64,000 bases of DNA from JBMOKT01 sp049323895 (lineage in GTDB: Bacteria > Bacillota > Peptococcia > Peptococcales > BICA1-8), in assembly GCA_049323895.1 (NCBI GenBank), contig JBMOKT010000008.1, positions 248,001 through 312,000 of the forward strand. The letters are read 5' to 3'. Under the pieces are notes generated by a model. It ran no database searches. It was given only the letters and a program-made list of their open reading frames with translations, and was not told where the DNA came from. The translations under genes and the position numbers were made by a program. Below, one piece after another: positions 35,498 to 43,395 of the stretch (position 1 is the first letter of the stretch; each line of letters begins with the position of its first letter).

Positions 35498-35526
35498 TTA
35501 TTCTGCCTAATTTATAAAATTCCTTT
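35498..35526 (-). promoter_or_regulatory. Sigma-H-like promoter of the hydrogenase operon
   Basis: Minus strand AAAGGAATT (-35), 11 bp, GCAGAATAA (-10). This fits the Bacillus sigma-H consensus RNAGGAWWW-N11-12-RNNGAATWW. Confidence 0.45.
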
Positions 35527-35554
35527 ATGTACCTAATTAATTATGAGATAAACT

Positions 35555-35584
35555 TTCGACAAATTTACTGCATTTTTCGACAAA
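35555..35584 (-). promoter_or_regulatory. Paired Spo0A-type boxes
   Basis: Two copies of TTTGTCGAA on the minus strand (35563-35555 and 35584-35576), 21 bp apart, i.e. two helical turns, about 60-90 bp upstream of the inferred start of the sigma-H-like promoter. Matches the 0A-box TGTCGAA. Confidence 0.55.
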
Positions 35585-35670
35585 TTTCGGAAAAGATAGT
35601 GATTTTTGTAACATTAATTAGCCTGCAGCTATAGTTGCTGGTTACTGGCGACTGCTGATGAAGGAAAAGG

Positions 35671-35709
35671 AAATGAAATTGTCATCGGAGGCACGAAGCG
35701 ATCTCCGAC
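35671..35709 (+). repeat. Dispersed short repeat (GAGGCACGAAGCGATCTC type), copy 2
   Basis: Partner of the repeat at 7195-7245, in opposite orientation. With the terminator and the 0A boxes it accounts for much of the 514-bp gap 35301-35814, where no gene was found. Confidence 0.6.
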
Positions 35710-35752
35710 CCAAAAGAAACAATCCATGTAATAAGATTTTACTATTAATTGC

Positions 35753-35789
35753 ATTAAATTGGGCGGACACTAGGTCCGCCCAATTTAAT
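35753..35789 (-). terminator. Strong bidirectional terminator after the cupin gene
   Basis: ATTAAATTGGGCGGAC / GTCCGCCCAATTTAAT, 16-bp perfect stem with 5-nt loop. Confidence 0.8.
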
Positions 35790-35814
35790 TGTTTATCATC
35801 CTTAGTTGCAAATA

Positions 35815-36159
35815 TTAAATTTCTTCAGCAAATCTTTCATCCCCTGGCCCCGGGGTCAGGGTGACATATAAGGATAATTCCTCTCCTCCGTCATTTACCA
35901 GACTGACCATTTCATTTTCCTGGTAAATCATTACCTGCCCAACCTCTGCATCAATTGATACATTGTCGGCAGTAAATTTACCTTTGCCCTTAAGAATCTG
36001 GATAATTGTTACCATTCCTGGGTGGTTATGACTTGGCAAAGATTGACCGGGCTTGAAATTAAGTACGAAGGCTAACACATCCTTATCCCTGTAAACAATC
36101 TTTTTTGTTAAAAACTTATCGGAATAAACCATTTTTTCTTTCAAGTTAAGTATTTGCAT
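35815..36159 (-). CDS. Single-domain cupin
   Basis: 114 residues. Beta-rich double-stranded helix with metal-binding motif PSHNHPGMVTIIQILKGKG (His/His/.../Glu replaced by Gln) and second motif in MIYQENEMVSLVNDG. Ends ....TPGPGDERFAEEI. Overlaps the 3' end of fprA by 14 bp, so it belongs to the ferredoxin-fprA operon. A small redox- or ligand-binding role is likely, specific function unknown. Confidence 0.75.
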   Translation of the reverse strand: MQILNLKEKMVYSDKFLTKKIVYRDKDVLAFVLNFKPGQSLPSHNHPGMVTIIQILKGKGKFTADNVSIDAEVGQVMIYQENEMVSLVNDGGEELSLYVTLTPGPGDERFAEEI

Positions 36160-37357
36160 TTTTTCCCTCCTCTATGTTCAGCAGTTTTTTTCCAAACAAC
36201 TTCCCAAAATGTTCACACTCTTCTATTTCATCAATAGAAGGTTCATATTTTATTTTTTTCCCCTCCAGGACAACTTCTATTCCTGCTTCCTTAAGTTCCC
36301 GTTCAAGAATAGCAACTCCCTCTCCGCTCCAGCCATAGGAACCAAAAGCTGCCCCTACTTTACCCTTAAACTTAAGCCCTTTAATCATTTCTAAAATAGC
36401 GGCAGTATCTGAGAGAATGCCATTATTAATGGTTGAACTGGCAACCATTATCCCTTTTGACTTAAAAACCTCGGCGATTAAATCATTTCTATCGGATTTA
36501 CCAATATTAAATGTCTTGGCAGGTACACCTGCATTTTCCAATCCGCGGGCAATTGCCAAGGCCATTCTCTTTGTTGCCCCCCACATAGTATTATACAGAA
36601 TTGTAACTCCACCCTCATGGTAATTGGAAGCCCATTCATAATATTTCTCTATTATCTGCAGAGGATTTTCCCTCCAGATCACACCGTGGCTGGGGGCAAT
36701 CATCTTAATCGGTAAATTTAAACTTTTAACCTCTTCTACCTTACTTCTAACCAGCTTACTAAAAGGTGTTAAAATATTGGCATAATACTTTAGGGCCTCC
36801 TGGAAAAGCTCGCATTGGTCTACCTGGTCATTATAAAAATGGGGTGTTGCATAGTGCTGTCCAAAAGCATCGTTTGACAACAAAACATCTGCCCCTTGAA
36901 CATAAGTCATCATTGAATCAGGCCAATGGAGCATCGGCGCTTCCACAAAAATCAGCTTATATTCCCCTAAATCTAAAGTGTCACCAGTCTTAACAATTTG
37001 AAAATTCCAATCCCTGTGAAAATGTTTTTTTATCATCTGAGCACCGTTCTTAGTACAATAAATTGGTGTACCTGGTATTTGTTCCATTAGATGTGCCAGG
37101 CTTCCGCCGTGGTCTACTTCAGTATGATTAATTACGATTAAATCAATATTTTTAAGTCCTACATTTTTGTCCAATGCATCAACATACTGTTCCTTAAAGG
37201 GGGTCCACACAGTGTCTATGAGAGCAGTTTTTTTATCTCTGACCAAATAAGAATTATATGTGGAGCCACGGTGGGTTGAGTACTCTTCTCCATGAAAAAG
37301 TTTGATTTCCCAATCCTTAATACCTACCCAGTAAATGTTTCTACTGATTTCAAGCAT
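36146..37357 (-). CDS. fprA: Flavodiiron protein A (oxygen/NO reductase)
   Basis: 403 residues. N-terminal beta-lactamase-like diiron domain with ligands in NHTEVDHGGS (His, Glu, Asp, His), Asp in LLSNDAFGQHYA and the later His in APSHGVIW; C-terminal flavodoxin domain (from about 255) with FMN loop TMWGATKRMA and GSYGWSGEG. Reduces O2 to water (or NO to N2O) in anaerobes. The ferredoxin gene 21 bp upstream could donate electrons. Typically PerR-controlled in clostridia. Confidence 0.93.
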   Translation of the reverse strand: MLEISRNIYWVGIKDWEIKLFHGEEYSTHRGSTYNSYLVRDKKTALIDTVWTPFKEQYVDALDKNVGLKNIDLIVINHTEVDHGGSLAHLMEQIPGTPIYCTKNGAQMIKKHFHRDWNFQIVKTGDTLDLGEYKLIFVEAPMLHWPDSMMTYVQGADVLLSNDAFGQHYATPHFYNDQVDQCELFQEALKYYANILTPFSKLVRSKVEEVKSLNLPIKMIAPSHGVIWRENPLQIIEKYYEWASNYHEGGVTILYNTMWGATKRMALAIARGLENAGVPAKTFNIGKSDRNDLIAEVFKSKGIMVASSTINNGILSDTAAILEMIKGLKFKGKVGAAFGSYGWSGEGVAILERELKEAGIEVVLEGKKIKYEPSIDEIEECEHFGKLFGKKLLNIEEGKNANT

Positions 37358-37378
37358 CTTTCTTCCTCCTTTTAAATA

Positions 37379-37573
37379 TTAATCTTCCGCACATATGGCC
37401 CTAACGGGACAAGTCCTTTCTGCTTCCCGTACACATTCCTCCAACCCTGGGGGAACATCTTCCGTTACTGCATATGCAAAATCACAGTTTGGATACATTT
37501 GGAAAACTTCAGGACATAGGGCAGGACATGCTTCACAACCGATACACAAACCTTGGTCAACAGATACTTTCAT
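37379..37573 (-). CDS. [4Fe-4S] ferredoxin
   Basis: 64 residues from ATG 37573 (site GAGGAG, 10 nt). Single-cluster ferredoxin: CIGCEACPALCPEVF (Cys10, 13, 16, 20) and C-terminal CPVRAI. Acidic. The longer frame to 37684 includes the operator and promoter and is rejected. Head of the ferredoxin-fprA-cupin operon. Confidence 0.88.
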   Translation of the reverse strand: MKVSVDQGLCIGCEACPALCPEVFQMYPNCDFAYAVTEDVPPGLEECVREAERTCPVRAICAED

Positions 37574-37638
37574 TTTTTTCACTCCTCGTATTTTCATCTT
37601 CCTAGTTAAATAATATTCCTTCCCGCCCTTTAATTCGA

Positions 37639-37650
37639 TGATAATTATCA
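37639..37650. promoter_or_regulatory. Fur/PerR-like palindrome at the ferredoxin-fprA promoter
   Basis: TGATAATTATCA, a perfect 12-bp palindrome overlapping a likely -10 (GATAAT, with TTAGAC 16 bp upstream) on the minus strand. Half-sites match the GATAAT core of Fur-family boxes, but the usual central N is missing. Confidence 0.45.
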
Positions 37651-37743
37651 CACTGCTTGTTTTTTGTCTAATATATATTACCACTAAGAGTTAGATTATA
37701 AACAAAAAGCCAAATATTTCACCAATAAAAATAATTTTACATA

Positions 37744-37772
37744 TTGACTCTGTTATATATTACATCTATACT
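37744..37772 (+). promoter_or_regulatory. Sigma-A promoter for the T-box leader
   Basis: TTGACT (37744-37749), 17 bp, TATACT (37767-37772). Confidence 0.7.
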
Positions 37773-37794
37773 ATTCTTAAATATTATAACAACT

Positions 37795-38053
37795 GTGAAA
37801 GAGAAAAGTAGTCTTAACTTGGGGTTTACAGAGAGCCGGGGATGCTGGAAACCGGCAACAACATGTAAGATGAAGTTCCCTCCGGAGTTGTCCACTGAAC
37901 AATAGTAGGTGCGACCGGAAACTTCCACCGTTAACAGGAAGGGGATATTAAGGTGTTCTTGACACTGCGTATCCTATTAAGCTGGGTCACGTTTGACCAA
38001 CTAAGGTGGTACCGCGGGTAACCTCTCGTCCTTATAGGGATGAGAGGTTTTTT
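37795..38053 (+). promoter_or_regulatory. T-box leader (tRNA-sensing), orphaned
   Basis: Contains the stem-I AGAGAGCC..GGGATGCTGGAAACCGG block, a specifier region ATGAAGTTCCCTCCGGAG, the antiterminator T-box AAGGTGGTACCGCG (38003-38016) and an intrinsic terminator AACCTCTCGTCC..GGGATGAGAGGTTTTTT (38020-38053). The specifier may be GUU (Val) or UUC (Phe); it cannot be fixed by eye. No intact gene follows. Confidence 0.93.
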
Positions 38054-38208
38054 GTTTTGTTTTTCACGTAGGACGGCAGGATTGGGCAGGATGGCAGGAT
38101 GGGTAGGATGGGCTTATATTCCTTTGAGAGGAAGGTGTTAAAGTTTCCCGTAAAACAAAAAATCAGAAAATTACAAGACACCTCTTCTCAACTACTTTTT
38201 TAAGAATT

Positions 38209-38335
38209 CAAGGAGGATCAACAGAAAATAAGTATTCCATTAACAATTGTCCTTATATACATCGGGGTTTTATATATAATATCCTGGTATTCTACCAGAC
38301 TTTCCAAAAATAGCGGTTTAGTAGGTAATTATCCC
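38209..38335 (+). pseudogene. Decayed 5' end of a sodium:solute symporter-like gene
   Basis: After AAGGAGG a frame reads KISIPLTIVLIYIGVLYIIS then WYSTRLSKNSGLVGNYP, matching the style of the first helix of SSS-family symporters, which usually continue GYLLAGR. The codon where ATG should be is CAG, and homology stops after about 37 codons just before the hairpin at 38337. It is evidently the remnant of the gene once controlled by the T-box. Confidence 0.6.
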
Positions 38336-38336
38336 A

Positions 38337-38392
38337 AAAAAATGCACCTTGTATGTTAACCCCTGCTTAACATATGTGGTGCACTTTTAATG
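38337..38392 (-). terminator. Inverted repeat/terminator between the T-box remnant and the next gene
   Basis: AAAATGCACC..TATGTTAA-CCCCTG-type loop-TTAACATA..GGTGCACTTTT. Long imperfect stem, serves the minus-strand gene ending at 38398. Confidence 0.7.
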
Positions 38393-38397
38393 CTGGT

Positions 38398-39333
38398 TTA
38401 TTTTATTTCAAAGCTTTTAATATGTGGCACACGGCTGAGGTTGGCTATTTCATAAAAAGGGATTAGCACTGTAATAGGGTCTACTGAGGTAATCTGGTAG
38501 CCAAGCTGCTTTAAATCCTCCATGGCTGCGTTTTGGTCCCCCTTAACACTAATCTGGACAGATATAACCTGCTCTGCTTTTCCTTTCATAAGTATTTCTT
38601 TTATCTTTTGATTGGTTTCATCCCCATATAATCCTTCCATAGCCGGCAGGCTGATACCGTCAAACTTGTATCTTTCACTGTTCCAGATAAAACCGCCGTC
38701 ATCAGCCGCTAGATTATATTTGAAATCCACATACCCTTTTTGGAATAAGAGATTTATTTCCCCGCCTTTTCTTTTTACTCCCACATACCTGGCATCATAA
38801 AAAATTATATTTGAAAACTCTCCTTGCCTTTCTTTAGGAACAACTTCCATAACTTTTGCCAGGGCATCCCCCAAGGTAACCTTATCAAGGAGAGATCCAT
38901 CTTTATACGCTTCTAAAATATCAACCTGATTAGCCTGTGGGTCTCGATTTTCATTAAAATTACGGGCAACAATAGTGTAACCATGGTTCCTGACAGCCTT
39001 ATCCGCAGGATTTAACCCTTGTGCATCAGCATAAACATGACCATAGTAATTATTTAATAAACCGTTCTCAATTTTTTCCATTGGTATATATTTTTGTGCA
39101 AAAATAAATAAAAGCAAAACAATACAGATATTAATACCCACATATTTAAACTTCCTGTCACGTCCGAATGCTAATTCAGCGGCTGTAGTAAATCCGGCTG
39201 CAATAAGCATAAAAACAGGATAAACGACAACCCACCCCATCAAATAATCGTCATAGACATAAATCCAAGCCCCAATGTTTAAAAGTAATAGGACAGGAAT
39301 GGTAATCCAGCGGGAAAATTTAGGAACCTTCAT
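38398..39333 (-). CDS. Membrane protein of unknown function with large extracytoplasmic domain
   Basis: 311 residues from ATG 39333 (site AGAGGTG). Three N-terminal helices (about 7-25, 32-50, 60-78), then a 230-residue mostly beta/alpha domain outside. No recognisable motif; repeated references to ordered segments such as DKAVRNHGYTIVARNF suggest a folded sensor or protease-associated domain. Monocistronic, divergent from the small gene at 39481. Confidence 0.6.
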   Translation of the reverse strand: MKVPKFSRWITIPVLLLLNIGAWIYVYDDYLMGWVVVYPVFMLIAAGFTTAAELAFGRDRKFKYVGINICIVLLLFIFAQKYIPMEKIENGLLNNYYGHVYADAQGLNPADKAVRNHGYTIVARNFNENRDPQANQVDILEAYKDGSLLDKVTLGDALAKVMEVVPKERQGEFSNIIFYDARYVGVKRKGGEINLLFQKGYVDFKYNLAADDGGFIWNSERYKFDGISLPAMEGLYGDETNQKIKEILMKGKAEQVISVQISVKGDQNAAMEDLKQLGYQITSVDPITVLIPFYEIANLSRVPHIKSFEIK

Positions 39334-39480
39334 AACAACACCTCTAATTGGATACGGGCAGAATTTATTTAGCACCGTTTTATTTGGTGATTATATAAAT
39401 TCTAGGCAGTCCTTAAATATCCTTTTAAAAGAAATCTTTTATGTTATACTTTAGATACATAAAGGTAAGGAGGTATTGCC

Positions 39481-39840
39481 GTGTCTATAAAAATTTACAT
39501 AGACCATATCCCTGAAAATATTATAAACCAAATGAAAATACTTAATATTATTGCCAATAAGGACCAGGTGCGAGGTGTTTATGTAAATACTTTCCTAGGT
39601 AAAATAAGAGAAGCTTATGTTTTAACTCCCGACAAACTTATTGCATGGAAAACAAGAATGAATGGTAATGAAAAGAATATAATCAGTTTTAAAAAGATAA
39701 AAGATATAACTTATTTTGAGAAAGGCATTTATGGGACTATCACCTATCATATCTCATCTAAGAAGACCTATGAGCTAAAACTAAACCGCCAAGATAGTGA
39801 GAAGTTTTTAAGCCTTTCTACAGACATCTGGAATAAATAA
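39481..39840 (+). CDS. Small PH-like domain protein, unknown function
   Basis: 119 residues, GTG start after AAGGAGGT. Alternating beta strands in LTPDKLIAWKTRMNGNEKNI and ITYHISSKKTYELKL suggest a bacterial PH-like barrel. No signal peptide. Confidence 0.55.
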   Translation: MSIKIYIDHIPENIINQMKILNIIANKDQVRGVYVNTFLGKIREAYVLTPDKLIAWKTRMNGNEKNIISFKKIKDITYFEKGIYGTITYHISSKKTYELKLNRQDSEKFLSLSTDIWNK

Positions 39841-39934
39841 TTTTCTAACCACTGACCCATATGGGCACACAGATGCACACGGTTTTGAGTAAGTGTCCAT
39901 CCGTGTGTGATAGTCACCTGCTACGTGATTTACA

Positions 39935-40120
39935 CTACTTGTCAGATATGAGTTTACCGCCCACTGCCACGTTGTCTGCACTGTTTTCTTTAATAACTAC
40001 AATAAAAGAATTATCCTGGAATTCCGGCAGCACCTCTTTGGCAGCTCTGGTTAACTTGGCAGCAAGCTCTCCCTTCTTCTCCTTGTTCAAAACAGGCCCA
40101 TCGAATTCTATAATTGGCAT
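39935..40120 (-). CDS. 4-oxalocrotonate tautomerase family protein
   Basis: 61 residues. Catalytic N-terminal proline exposed after Met removal (MPIIEFDGPVL), typical 4-OT length, helix KKGELAAKLTRAAKEVL, then FIVVIKENSADNVAVGG. Hexameric in the family. Substrate unknown; not near other aromatic catabolism genes. Confidence 0.85.
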   Translation of the reverse strand: MPIIEFDGPVLNKEKKGELAAKLTRAAKEVLPEFQDNSFIVVIKENSADNVAVGGKLISDK

Positions 40121-40160
40121 ATCTTCACCTCCTTATCCTTATTATTATTTTGTTATAAAA

Positions 40161-40184
40161 AAAAGATGCACAATGCATCTTTTT
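40161..40184 (-). terminator. Terminator of the chemotaxis operon
   Basis: AAAAGATGCA-CAA(T)-TGCATCTTTT overlapping the cheW stop. Confidence 0.75.
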
Positions 40185-40605
40185 AATTCAACCCTAAGGT
40201 TTTCTCAATATCTAAAAGCAACAAGAGCCGGTCTTTATACTTACCAACCCCCTCTATGAATTTCCTCTCTACCGCTTCGGTAAATTCAGGGTTTTCAATA
40301 TCTTCTTCTTTAAGCCTGATAACCTCTGTTACATTATCAACAGTTATGCCAACAGTAATATCGTCTTTATTTAAAATTATCACCCTGGACTGGTCTGTCA
40401 GCTTTTCCTCCGAATTGGCAAATCTTTTGTGGAGATTAATAACAGGGACCACTACTCCCCTTAAATTGATAACACCTTTAATAAAATTTGCAGTCTTAGG
40501 TACTCTGGTAACATTGGTGGGTCTAATAATCTCCCTTACATCATTAATTCTTACCGCATATTCTTCCTGACCCAGTCTGAAAGCAACCAATTGTCTTTCT
40601 ACCAT
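40183..40605 (-). CDS. cheW: Chemotaxis coupling protein CheW
   Basis: 140 residues, whole-length CheW SH3-like fold: VAFRLGQEEYAVRINDVREII, VINLRGVVVPVINLH and C-terminal LLLLDIEKTL. Links receptors to CheA. 12 bp after cheA, with ribosome site TTAGGGGGG. Last gene of cheX-cheA-cheW. Confidence 0.93.
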   Translation of the reverse strand: MVERQLVAFRLGQEEYAVRINDVREIIRPTNVTRVPKTANFIKGVINLRGVVVPVINLHKRFANSEEKLTDQSRVIILNKDDITVGITVDNVTEVIRLKEEDIENPEFTEAVERKFIEGVGKYKDRLLLLLDIEKTLGLN

Positions 40606-40617
40606 AAGTGTTCCCCC

Positions 40618-42597
40618 CTAAAATAAGGTTGTAATATCCAGGATTAAAGACACTTTTCCGTCACCTAGTATTGCAGCCCCTGCAATTCCAGGAATTCCAT
40701 TTAAAAACTTTCCTAAAGAACTGATTACAATTTCCTGCTGCCCAATCAATTCATTTACAATTAAACCGAGCAGTTTGTCATTCTTTTTAACTACTACAAC
40801 GTACAATTCATTATCCGTCAGATTTTCCAGATTTGGAACTCGCAAAACTTTACCCAGCCGTACCAGAGGAAGGACATTGTTTCTTAAAACCATGACTTCC
40901 TGGTCTTGAACCTTTTTAATCTCGCCTAAATCTATACTAGTAGTTTCATTAATATTAGCCAGCGGTATGGCGTAGATTTCTTCTCCTATCTTCACCATAA
41001 GGGCCTGGATAATTGCTAGTGTAAGAGGAAGCTTGATAGTAAAACGGGTTCCTTGTCCCTCTCTTGTTTCAACAGCAACTTGTCCCTTTAAGGCTTGGAT
41101 TTTAGATCGTACAACATCTAGTCCCACTCCTCTCCCGGAAAGGTCTGTAATCTGACTGGCAGTACTAAAACCTGGGGAGAAGATAATATTTACAATTGCA
41201 TTTTCATCCATTTGCTCTAATTGACTTTGGGTAAACAAACCCTTCTCCAAAGCTTTCTTTTTGATAGCTGTTACATTTAGACCCTGTCCATCATCTTCCA
41301 CCATAATAACAATAGAATTACCTTCCTGCTTAGCTGTCAGGCGTAAGGTGCCCTGGGGGGACTTGCCTTTTTTTTGTCTTTCTGCGGAGCTTTCAATACC
41401 ATGGTCTATAGAGTTGCGCAGGAGATGAACTAAAGGGTCAGAAATTTCATCTATCACTGTACGATCTAATTCTGTTTCCTTACCCTCCATTATTAGGTTT
41501 ATCTCTTTCCCCAGTTCCTTTGTGACATCCCTTACCATACGAGGGAATCTATTAAAAACCTGTTCGATTGGAACCATTCGTACATCCATAACAACTGCCT
41601 GTAAATCGGAAGATATCCTGTCAATCTGTTCAGCCGTCTCATTTAAAGCTGTTAAATCATTGGTTTTAAAAATTTGTTCTAATCTTGTTTTGTTTATTAC
41701 CAATTCCCCTACTAAATTCATAAGACGGTCCAGTTTACCAATATCCACTCGAACTGTCTGGCTAATCTTATTACTTCCGCCTTGCTTTTTGGCGTCCTGC
41801 TCCTTCTCGGAGCTTGCGGGGTTTTCTATTTTAGTCCCCTCTCCATCAATCTGTGCCTTTGGTTCATAAACGGTGCTAAGGGCCTTGATTTCGGTAATTT
41901 GCACTTCACTTATTTGATCAATTACTTTTCTTACTTCAGCTTCTTTCCCTGTAGTAATTAATATAACGGTAAATTGGTTGTCAAACTTCTCATCTTCAAT
42001 ATCCTGAACAGATGGGATGGATTTTATTATTTCTCCCAGCTTCTCTAAATTGTTAAACACCATAAAAGCCCGGACGGCTTTCATGATGCAATCGGGAACA
42101 ATACTTACAGTTATTTGAAAACTGTTTAACTGTTTTTCCTGGGCGGTCTTTATAGCATGATGGTCATAATCGTTCAACTCAACCTTGTTATAATCTGCAG
42201 TCGTTAAACTTGCTTCTGCAGAAGGGTCAAAATTTTGTAGTCTGTTTAAAAGATTGGAAATATTATAACCTTCCACATTCTTTGCTGCCACATTTTCAAC
42301 CATTATTTCAAGGGCATCGACACAGTTAAAGAGAATTTCACCAATCTCCGGGTTAAAGGCAAATTTATCCTCCCTCAATTCATCTAACATATTCTCCATC
42401 TTATGGGTTAATTCAGCTATTTTTTCAAAACCCATGGTTGCCGACATTCCTTTTAATGTATGGGCAGACCTGAATATTTCATTTACTGCATCCTTATTCT
42501 GCGCATCCTGCTCTAATTTTAATAATTCTTGGTTTAAAATTTGCAAATGTTCCCTTGATTCTTCTAAAAATAAGTTTAAATATTCACTAATACTCAT
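40618..42597 (-). CDS. cheA: Chemotaxis histidine kinase CheA
   Basis: 659 residues. P1 domain with phosphorylated His46 in IFRSAHTLKG; P2-like region (about 155-245); P3 dimerisation from about 285; P4 ATPase with N box HLLRNSIDHGIE, G1 DDGQGL and G2 GRGVGLDVV; P5 CheW-like domain to the end. Ribosome site GGGGG before ATG. Autophosphorylates in response to receptor state. cheY, cheB and cheR are not in this window. Confidence 0.95.
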   Translation of the reverse strand: MSISEYLNLFLEESREHLQILNQELLKLEQDAQNKDAVNEIFRSAHTLKGMSATMGFEKIAELTHKMENMLDELREDKFAFNPEIGEILFNCVDALEIMVENVAAKNVEGYNISNLLNRLQNFDPSAEASLTTADYNKVELNDYDHHAIKTAQEKQLNSFQITVSIVPDCIMKAVRAFMVFNNLEKLGEIIKSIPSVQDIEDEKFDNQFTVILITTGKEAEVRKVIDQISEVQITEIKALSTVYEPKAQIDGEGTKIENPASSEKEQDAKKQGGSNKISQTVRVDIGKLDRLMNLVGELVINKTRLEQIFKTNDLTALNETAEQIDRISSDLQAVVMDVRMVPIEQVFNRFPRMVRDVTKELGKEINLIMEGKETELDRTVIDEISDPLVHLLRNSIDHGIESSAERQKKGKSPQGTLRLTAKQEGNSIVIMVEDDGQGLNVTAIKKKALEKGLFTQSQLEQMDENAIVNIIFSPGFSTASQITDLSGRGVGLDVVRSKIQALKGQVAVETREGQGTRFTIKLPLTLAIIQALMVKIGEEIYAIPLANINETTSIDLGEIKKVQDQEVMVLRNNVLPLVRLGKVLRVPNLENLTDNELYVVVVKKNDKLLGLIVNELIGQQEIVISSLGKFLNGIPGIAGAAILGDGKVSLILDITTLF

Positions 42598-42624
42598 CTT
42601 TTACCCCCTAGAAATCAAATTAGG

Positions 42625-43095
42625 TTAGGCTGCTCTTTTCTCTGCAGATATATTGATGGTTATTTTTGCCCCTTCAAAAATATTAACCGGTACACAAATC
42701 ATTTGTTCCTTTTGAGTAATCACAATATTACTACCCTCTAAAACAGTGGGGCTGGTTATGTTAATGGCTATTCCCTGATTTGCAAAAAGGGTGGCCGTAG
42801 TGCCTAAAATCATATTGCACAGTTCACTGACGGCACTCTTTGAAAGCTCATTAAATTCAACATCCATACCACCCATCATTTGGGAGGCTATATTTACACA
42901 ACTAACCTTATCAATGTTTATTATTACTTTTCCATTCATTTCTCCCGTTACACCAATAATAATTAGTAGCTCCTCTTGGCTATTTACAGGCGTATCTTTT
43001 ACATAGGCTTTTTCAAAGGCCGGCATTGTACCCAAAACCTGGGTGACAATATCACTGGTGGCCTTTAAAAATGGATTAATATATTTAACATTCAT
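42625..43095 (-). CDS. cheX: CheX-type chemotaxis phosphatase/CheC-family protein
   Basis: 156 residues. CheC/X fold with active-site motif E-x2-N as NELSKSAVSELCNMILGT (Glu and Asn visible), MGG and IGVTGEMNGKVII. Dephosphorylates CheY-P. First gene of the operon, immediately downstream of a c-di-GMP riboswitch; ribosome site AAAGGAGTG. Confidence 0.88.
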   Translation of the reverse strand: MNVKYINPFLKATSDIVTQVLGTMPAFEKAYVKDTPVNSQEELLIIIGVTGEMNGKVIINIDKVSCVNIASQMMGGMDVEFNELSKSAVSELCNMILGTTATLFANQGIAINITSPTVLEGSNIVITQKEQMICVPVNIFEGAKITINISAEKRAA

Positions 43096-43140
43096 TGTTA
43101 TTTACACTCCTTTAATTATGTATTACTAAATAGCATTCCT

Positions 43141-43222
43141 GGAGGCAGCCTGGCAATCTTAGCATATAACCTTAGACCCTAGGCTTTGCGTCCTGCCCTT
43201 TCGAACAGTTTGCCCTTATTGT
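43141..43222 (-). promoter_or_regulatory. Cyclic-di-GMP-I (GEMM) riboswitch before cheX-cheA-cheW
   Basis: Minus RNA: GGGCAAACTGTTCGAAAGG (GAAA tetraloop on a CTGTTC/GGGCAG stem), GGACGCAAAGCC, TAGGGTCTAAGG and GCCAGGCTGCC, all conserved GEMM-I blocks. The 3' end carries CCTCC, which could mask the AAGGAG ribosome site of cheX; no terminator follows, so translational control is likely. A TTGGCT-17-TACAAT promoter starts it. Confidence 0.93.
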
Positions 43223-43236
43223 AAATAATTGATTTT

Positions 43237-43270
43237 AAAAAGCCAACACTAGAATTAATTCTGTGCTGGC
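43237..43270 (-). terminator. Terminator between the receptor gene and the riboswitch
   Basis: Minus RNA GCCAGCACAGAATTAATTCTAGTGTTGGC with T-run TTTTT; stem has one G-U-type mismatch. It separates the receptor transcript from the cheX leader. A TGTCGAA box sits at 43353-43359, upstream of it. Confidence 0.75.
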
Positions 43271-43395
43271 ATATCTTTTTAATCTAATAACCTCCCATTT
43301 TAACTAAATTTGGTTATTATTATATATTATAATCACAAAATTTTCCATATTTTTCGACATATAATTAAAATTTTTTTATAAAATTGGGGGGTTAT

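Noticed and set aside
43160..43320. Frame running from after GGGAGG (about 43290, minus) through the c-di-GMP aptamer
   Set aside because: It has no ATG, GTG or TTG start and simply crosses a conserved RNA.
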